Source: an uncultured Chitinophagaceae bacterium
GTDB lineage: Bacteria; Bacteroidota; Bacteroidia; Chitinophagales; Chitinophagaceae
Direction of reading: 5' to 3'
NCBI GenBank assembly: GCA_934502905.1
Contig: CAKSVK010000126.1
Span: forward strand, 1 to 10,612
DNA length: 10,612 nt
Within the stretch, counting starts at the first letter, position 1, and every line of letters starts with the position of its first letter. The notes under the pieces were generated by a model, which had not been told where the DNA came from, did no database searches, and saw only the letters and a list, made by a program, of their open reading frames with translations. Below, piece after piece: positions 5,685 through 10,612 of this stretch. The position numbers and the translations under genes were made by a program.

Positions 5685-8600
5685 CTATCTCAAACGATAC
5701 ATTTTAACCGGTAATCGGTTCATGCCGAAAAGTAACCCCCCGGGGGTTCCCGCCACCGACCGGACATCCCCGGTAATGGAAAATCCGGATTGCCACTGGG
5801 GAACATATTCAAATTTTCCCTTCCCGTCTCCTTTGAGCAGGATCCCGTAATTCGCATCATATCGTCCAAACCGGATCCTTGTCCTGTCTATATTACCACA
5901 CAACAGCAAATCAATGTTACCGTCTTTATTATAATCCAACGGTGTTATCGTAAACACCGGCGACATCTGTACCTCCAATGGAAGATCCCGGAGATGAAAC
6001 TTATTATCAGTTCCCCATTCAAAATAACTGGTTTCAAGATGGTTGGCGGTCAGATGACCGGCATCTTTTAATTCACCGTTCTTAAAAATATCCGCCAATG
6101 TCTGACCGGCATAATCCTTATAGCTGGTATAACGGCTACGCATAGTTGTTATCTGATCCAGCAATTCGTCCCGGGTAACATATGGATAAGACCTGCCCTG
6201 GATGTAAAAAGTAAGTATAGGATCAACCGATCCGTTCGCATCGAAGTCTTTAAAGAACATTTCAGCAGGTTCCTTATCCGAAGCACGGCATTGGGTATTC
6301 AAGCCCATATTACCCAATACCAGGTCCTTTTTTCCATCGCCGTTCAGATCATGCAACAGTATCCTGTTCCACCAGCCATTATACGCCTTATCGAAATACC
6401 TGCCGGACTGATCTGTTAGCTTTCCATCTTCATTCATAAAAATATGCACCGGCATCCACTCCCCTGCTACGATCAGGTCCGGTTTTCCATCGTCGTTCAG
6501 GTCGTGCCATGCGGCATCCGTTACCATGCCGGCCTTTTGAAGAGCAGGTGCAAGAGACGGGATTTTATTTTCAAACTTTCCCGTCCCGTCATTGACCAGC
6601 AAAAAGCTCTCCGGGGTCTCGGGGTAACGCCCGGGAATTACCCGTCCGCCAACAAACAGGTCCATATCACCATCTCCGTCAAAATCGCCGGCGCGCACAC
6701 AGCTTTTGCTGACATACATTTGTGGCAATGAATTATCGGCTTTAATAAACCTGCCTTTTCCATCGTTCAGGTAAAGCCTGTCCTGCAGTCTGTTATCATT
6801 ATCTGTAAACCCGTGATACCCCCCACTGACCACATACAGATCAGCATCGCCATCGCCATCTGCATCAAAAAAAACAGCATCCGTATCCTCATATATATTA
6901 TCCGCTTCAAAAGCAGCCTGTGCCGACATTTCAAACCCACCGTTTGCTTTTTGCAGCCACAATTGAGCTGGTTGTCCGGTAGCGCCACCGGCAAATATAT
7001 CTTCCCTGCCATCCCCGTTTACATCGCCACTGATGAGGCAGGGGCCAAAAAACGACATTGGATTTACCATTAAGGGCTGACGCTTAAAATCGTTGATATT
7101 ATTGGGAGAATGTGTAAAAGCAATAGGCGACCTGGTTTCTTCAAATATTGCCAGCGGTCTTTTAGGCGCAGTGTATTTATTGTCTGCATCACTTTCCTTT
7201 AATGTAATCAACCGGTTGCCTTGTATGTTGGTAAGATATTGCGCTTTGCCGCTCAGCCAAATTACCGATAGTGAGTCAATAACATCATCTTTGCCCAAGC
7301 CAAAATGTAATATTGGTGATACAGATGATTGATAACCTCTTGCCGGTATCTGTTCAATATATTGCTGTTTTCCCTTGCTGAATAACGTCACTTTGGCGCC
7401 TATGCCATTTGTATTCAGTCCACCCCCCTGCAGTTTTATTTGTAAATAATGATTATCCGCTTTTTTGCCGGCATTGTTCTCATAAACAAATGCAGGCAGA
7501 TTAATATTATTTATTACCAGGTCGAGGTCACCATCATTATCCAGATCAGCGTATGCAGCGCCATTGCTGTTGGAAGGTGAGTTGATGCCCCACGCCTGCT
7601 GCATGTTCGAAAATGTAAGGTTGCCATTGTTTTTAAAGATATAGTTCACCACATCGGATGAAGGTATTTTTTGCACCAGGTCAAACAAGTCCTGTCTCAT
7701 CACTTTCCTGTCTTTCAAAAAACCGCCCATCAGCTTCAGAAAATCCATATCGGTAAAGTCCCGGACAAAACCATTTGTAATAAATAAATCTTTCCATCCG
7801 TCATTATCATAGTCCGCAGCAAGCGGCGCCCAACTCCAATCTGTATTTGATATGCCGGCAAGCTGGCCTATCTCACTGAATGTGCCGTTGCCGTTATTGT
7901 ATTGAAGCATATTGCGCATATAATTATAATAAAAACCTGACCGAAGCGCCAGATCAAATTTTTCATAGCTGTCCGGTGTAAAAAGCAGCTTTTGTCGCCT
8001 GTCATCCTCGGGCAACATATCCAGTGTAATGATATCTGGCAGTCCATCATTATTTATATCGGCAATATCATTTCCCATGGAAAAATTGGAGAAATGCCCC
8101 AGTTGCTGCTGAAGCCTGTCCGTAAATGTGCCATCCCTGTTATTTATGTATAAATAATCCGGCACACCATAATCGTTAGACACATATATATCCGTCCATC
8201 CATCACCATCCAGATCCATGACGCCCGCGCCTAATCCATAAGTAAGGTCAGAGCTGCTGATGCCGGTTTTTTCGGTGATATCGGCAAAACGCCCCCCGTC
8301 ATTCCTGTACAACCGCACCCCCGTCATAGGGTTAACCCTTCTCAGCACTTCGGCGGTAGCAGCTTCATCCAGTACCGGTAATGATTTCGGATAATGGTTC
8401 AATAAGAACATATCAAGATCACCATCCCTGTCATAGTCAAAAAAAACAGCCTGATTGCTGTAAGCAGAATCAGCCAATCCATATTTTTCCGCCTGCTCGG
8501 AAAAGTGCGGAATGCCCGAAGCATCATTACCCTCGTTAATGAATAGCTGGTTTACTCTCTGTGGGCCGGTCAGTTTTCCTGAATAACAAACATATATATC

Positions 8601-9029
8601 CTCTTTGCCATCTCCGTTGATATCAACCATCGTCACCCCGGTTTTCCACGGACCCGGTCTCCCTGCAACGCCTGCGGCATCAGTAATATCCTCAAACTGC
8701 ATTTTTCCTTTATTCAGGTACAGTTTGTTTGAAGTCATATTTCCAACAAAATAAATATCCTGCAGCCCATCTCCATTTACATCTGCAACAGCCACACCAC
8801 CGCCATTATAAATATATTCATACATCAGTACGTTAGCATTAATCGTTTCAGTAAGTGTGTTCTGAAAGCTGATATGTGTTTGATCGGGGAGTAGTAATGT
8901 GAATAGCGGATCTGCATGCCCGGAGGAAATCGCTCGTTCTGACGACGGATTATCCGAGCAGCTTACTATTGCTGCGATAAACAGGTATACGACCAGGCAA
9001 AACGATACGGATAATTTATTTGGATGCAA
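5685..9029 (-). CDS. FG-GAP/VCBS-repeat lipoprotein with central ASPIC/UnbV domain (CRTAC1-like)
   Basis: A 1114-residue, probably surface-exposed lipoprotein. Residues 1-23 are a signal sequence ending IVS before Cys24. Calcium-loop motifs of the DxDxDG type start near residues 83, 136, 198, 272, 324, 406 and 495. An ASPIC/UnbV domain follows at about 525-612 (LQIKLQGGG, NGIGAKVTL, ARGYQSSVSPILHFGLG, IDSLSVIWLSG). Seven more loops start near 669, 722, 782, 843, 894, 928 (degenerate, DFDANG) and 1032. This suggests two beta-propellers around the ASPIC module. The linker at about 950-985 (RDELLDQI, RYTSYKDYAGQTLADIF) is typical of long Bacteroidota members. The start is TTG: an in-frame TGA lies two codons upstream and the next Met is residue 69, past the signal. 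Such proteins often follow SusC/SusD pairs; a role in ligand binding at the surface is inferred, and no catalytic motif is seen. Confidence 0.92.
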   Translation of the reverse strand: MHPNKLSVSFCLVVYLFIAAIVSCSDNPSSERAISSGHADPLFTLLLPDQTHISFQNTLTETINANVLMYEYIYNGGGVAVADVNGDGLQDIYFVGNMTSNKLYLNKGKMQFEDITDAAGVAGRPGPWKTGVTMVDINGDGKEDIYVCYSGKLTGPQRVNQLFINEGNDASGIPHFSEQAEKYGLADSAYSNQAVFFDYDRDGDLDMFLLNHYPKSLPVLDEAATAEVLRRVNPMTGVRLYRNDGGRFADITEKTGISSSDLTYGLGAGVMDLDGDGWTDIYVSNDYGVPDYLYINNRDGTFTDRLQQQLGHFSNFSMGNDIADINNDGLPDIITLDMLPEDDRRQKLLFTPDSYEKFDLALRSGFYYNYMRNMLQYNNGNGTFSEIGQLAGISNTDWSWAPLAADYDNDGWKDLFITNGFVRDFTDMDFLKLMGGFLKDRKVMRQDLFDLVQKIPSSDVVNYIFKNNGNLTFSNMQQAWGINSPSNSNGAAYADLDNDGDLDLVINNINLPAFVYENNAGKKADNHYLQIKLQGGGLNTNGIGAKVTLFSKGKQQYIEQIPARGYQSSVSPILHFGLGKDDVIDSLSVIWLSGKAQYLTNIQGNRLITLKESDADNKYTAPKRPLAIFEETRSPIAFTHSPNNINDFKRQPLMVNPMSFFGPCLISGDVNGDGREDIFAGGATGQPAQLWLQKANGGFEMSAQAAFEADNIYEDTDAVFFDADGDGDADLYVVSGGYHGFTDNDNRLQDRLYLNDGKGRFIKADNSLPQMYVSKSCVRAGDFDGDGDMDLFVGGRVIPGRYPETPESFLLVNDGTGKFENKIPSLAPALQKAGMVTDAAWHDLNDDGKPDLIVAGEWMPVHIFMNEDGKLTDQSGRYFDKAYNGWWNRILLHDLNGDGKKDLVLGNMGLNTQCRASDKEPAEMFFKDFDANGSVDPILTFYIQGRSYPYVTRDELLDQITTMRSRYTSYKDYAGQTLADIFKNGELKDAGHLTANHLETSYFEWGTDNKFHLRDLPLEVQMSPVFTITPLDYNKDGNIDLLLCGNIDRTRIRFGRYDANYGILLKGDGKGKFEYVPQWQSGFSITGDVRSVAGTPGGLLFGMNRLPVKMYRLR

Positions 9030-9052
9030 GGATCAGAGAATTAAAAACGTTA

Positions 9053-9060
9053 CAAATACA
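9053..9060 (-). promoter_or_regulatory. Possible weak -7 box for the VCBS lipoprotein gene
   Basis: On the minus strand this reads TGTATTTG, one mismatch from TAnnTTTG. It lies between the SusD terminator hairpin and the TTG start, so the VCBS gene might have its own promoter. No clear -33 element is seen, and the match is weak. Confidence 0.22.
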
Positions 9061-9073
9061 TTATCGCTAAGAT

Positions 9074-9105
9074 AAAAAATCCGTGCCGGTGATAATCACC
9101 GGCAC
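9074..9105 (-). terminator. Strong intrinsic terminator between the susD-like gene and the VCBS gene
   Basis: GTGCCGGTGAT at 9083-9093 and its exact reverse complement ATCACCGGCAC at 9095-9105 flank a single base, giving a GC-rich stem of about 9 bp with a 5-nt loop. On the minus strand the stem is followed by GGATTTTTTATC, a six-T run at 9074-9079. It lies about 30 nt after the SusD stop codon. It should end or attenuate transcription leaving the susCD operon before the VCBS gene. On the plus strand no T run follows, so it acts leftward only. Confidence 0.85.
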
Positions 9106-9134
9106 AGATCAAATAACAGGTAAAGATATCCAAT

Positions 9135-10612
9135 TTAGTAACCTGGATTCTGGATAAGCTTATTATTTCTATTCATTTCATCCAGTTTAATTGGCGGAAA
9201 ATATAATTTATCATCCCATGCCCTATTCTCTACCCCTGCCTCAATATTTTGAACATTATACGTATAATTGTAATTGTCTTTATTATACCTGTAAATAGCG
9301 ACCGTTTTCCCGGGTTTAAGCTTTCCGGTTATTACCATAATTCTAACCTTCTGTCCCAGCGTAGTAGGAGCAATCATCCAACGGCGGGCATCATAAAAGC
9401 GCTGCTCCTCAAATAACATTTCAATATTTCTTTCATTCCTGTATCTATCTATCAATGCTGAACCAGTTTCTGTAAACGCTGGCAAACCTGCGCGGAATCG
9501 TATTTTTTGTAACCATTCTTTAGCTGTTGCTTCATCACCCAGTTCCAACAAAGCTTCTATGTAATTAAACAAAACTTCAGTATATCTTATTTGTATAGAT
9601 GGAATTTCCTGCCTTTGGTTCATATCAATTATATTCACATCGTCGTTCGTAAAGCGCCTGATGGAATAACCTGTGCGTGTACCGTTCCAGTTCTCAATAG
9701 AACTGTTCCTGGTATCCAGACCAAAATAAGTTGTGGCAGAACCTGCGGTGCCCACTTCATATGTACCAAATTGTATTTCTCCATATGGATCAATTCCGGC
9801 TCCATCAGTAGTTCTGGGTTTCCATTTGGCCCCATCATAAAATACAGAGGCATAGAACCTTGGCTCCCTGTTTTCATAAGGAGCTGCTGCATGTGTCGAA
9901 TTACTCCAGTTGAACTTGCTACCATCCATCATTTCATAATTATCTACCAGGTTCTGAGTCGGTTCACTTGATGTCCAGCCATGATAGCCATTGGTAGTAT
10001 TATTCCTGGGATACCATGCTCCCCAGTCGTCAGCAGATGCATTCACATAATACTTAGCCAATATTGTTTCGTTCTCACCTCCATTTCTTGAAAGAGAAAC
10101 ATCAGTATAATCTTTAATTGCCTGCTCTGAAGAAGACGGAGCTATTAAATCTAATTTAAATCCATATATACCAAGATCAATCACAGCCTTAGCCGCATCT
10201 CTTGCTTTTTCCCAACGTTCACTTTGACTACCACTGGTATATCCCAACAATTCAAAATTATCGAAGCCGGCAAGCAGTGTAGATTTAGCTTTAGCTTTTG
10301 TTGCATCATGCAGATCGCTTGCGGCGTACGTTAATACTCTAGCCTTTAAAGCTAATGCAGCACCCTTGGTAGCCCTGCCTAAGTCCATACTTTTACCATC
10401 CAGCAACAATGCTGAAGAATCCAAATCACTAACTATTGAATTTACACATTCCTCATATGTATTTCTTGGAATGGTAAAATCAGTAGATGTAAGTTCGTAA
10501 GTACTTTTAATCAATGGTACTCCGCCATAATAACGTAGTAACTGGTTATAACAATGAGCTCTCAAAAAATACACTTCACCTTTCAATCTATCTGCAAGTA
10601 CAGGATCAAATG
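9135..10612 (-). CDS. SusD/RagB family nutrient-binding outer-membrane lipoprotein, C-terminal part (5' end off the window)
   Basis: The partner lipoprotein that covers a SusC barrel and binds its ligand at the cell surface. The frame is open through the right edge, giving 491 visible residues. The N-terminus with the lipoprotein signal is missing, probably 80-130 residues. The visible start (FDPVLADRLKGEVYFLRAHC, then RYYGGVPLI) is the first TPR-like helical region. Further family marks are SSEPTQNLVDNYEMMDG near visible residue 214, ENREPRFYASV near 246, RYTEVLFNYIEALLELGD near 342, RFRAGLP, YRNERNIEMLFEEQRFYDAR near 390-408, and the terminal LIQNPGY. Its SusC partner should lie beyond the right edge, since these pairs are ordered susC-susD. 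A strong terminator follows the stop codon. The substrate is not deducible. Confidence 0.95.
   Translation of the reverse strand, partial: FDPVLADRLKGEVYFLRAHCYNQLLRYYGGVPLIKSTYELTSTDFTIPRNTYEECVNSIVSDLDSSALLLDGKSMDLGRATKGAALALKARVLTYAASDLHDATKAKAKSTLLAGFDNFELLGYTSGSQSERWEKARDAAKAVIDLGIYGFKLDLIAPSSSEQAIKDYTDVSLSRNGGENETILAKYYVNASADDWGAWYPRNNTTNGYHGWTSSEPTQNLVDNYEMMDGSKFNWSNSTHAAAPYENREPRFYASVFYDGAKWKPRTTDGAGIDPYGEIQFGTYEVGTAGSATTYFGLDTRNSSIENWNGTRTGYSIRRFTNDDVNIIDMNQRQEIPSIQIRYTEVLFNYIEALLELGDEATAKEWLQKIRFRAGLPAFTETGSALIDRYRNERNIEMLFEEQRFYDARRWMIAPTTLGQKVRIMVITGKLKPGKTVAIYRYNKDNYNYTYNVQNIEAGVENRAWDDKLYFPPIKLDEMNRNNKLIQNPGY

Noticed and set aside
6767..7073. Small open frames on both strands within the VCBS gene
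   Set aside because: They are shadows of the calcium-loop-coding DNA (repeated GAT/GGC/GAC words), with no independent coding features.
9591..9971. Plus-strand open frame of 126 codons and a minus-strand frame of 96 codons within the susD-like gene
   Set aside because: Both overlap the well-supported SusD frame in other registers and show no domain, signal or start context.

Overview
The window looks chromosomal and comes from a member of the Bacteroidota, probably of the Chitinophagia/Chitinophagaceae type. The grounds are the SusC/RagA and SusD/RagB proteins, a GldC homologue, TAnnTTTG-type promoter boxes and starts without clear Shine-Dalgarno sequences. The family-level placement is an inference from overall gene style.

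Layout. Positions 1-2283 (minus) hold the N-terminal 761 codons of a SusC-like TonB-linked outer-membrane transporter that runs off the left edge; its SusD partner would lie further left. Positions 2284-2857 are a 574-bp divergent intergenic region. It carries a LacI-type palindrome, a second inverted repeat touching a candidate minus-strand promoter box, a hairpin just before the susC start, and a promoter box for the plus-strand genes. Positions 2858-5522 (plus) are four closely spaced genes: gldC, a GatB/YqeY-domain protein, a GIN-domain (DUF2807) lipoprotein with seven TGSG repeats, and a membrane di-iron hydroxylase of the sterol desaturase/alkylglycerol monooxygenase type with a GTG start. 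A probable terminator follows at about 5532-5576. Positions 5685-9029 (minus) encode a 1114-residue FG-GAP/VCBS-repeat lipoprotein with a central ASPIC/UnbV domain and a TTG start. Positions 9135-10612 (minus) are a SusD/RagB-like protein whose N-terminus lies off the right edge. A strong terminator-like hairpin separates these last two genes.

How the genes work together. The window shows the inner ends of two separate SusC/SusD-type uptake loci, both transcribed leftward, flanking a rightward block of four genes. The right-hand locus (SusC off the edge, then SusD, then the VCBS/ASPIC lipoprotein) probably captures and imports a polymer or oligomer at the cell surface. Nothing visible identifies the substrate, and no glycoside hydrolase, sulfatase, sigma/anti-sigma pair or sensor gene is in view. 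The left-hand susC probably answers to a LacI-family regulator encoded elsewhere, judging by the palindrome upstream.

I found no CRISPR array, insertion sequence, phage gene, rRNA, intact tRNA or defence system. The most useful leads are the regulatory architecture before susC, the seven-plus-seven calcium-loop layout of the VCBS protein, the SusD/VCBS terminator and the GIN repeat lipoprotein. I do not see a convincing entirely new system.
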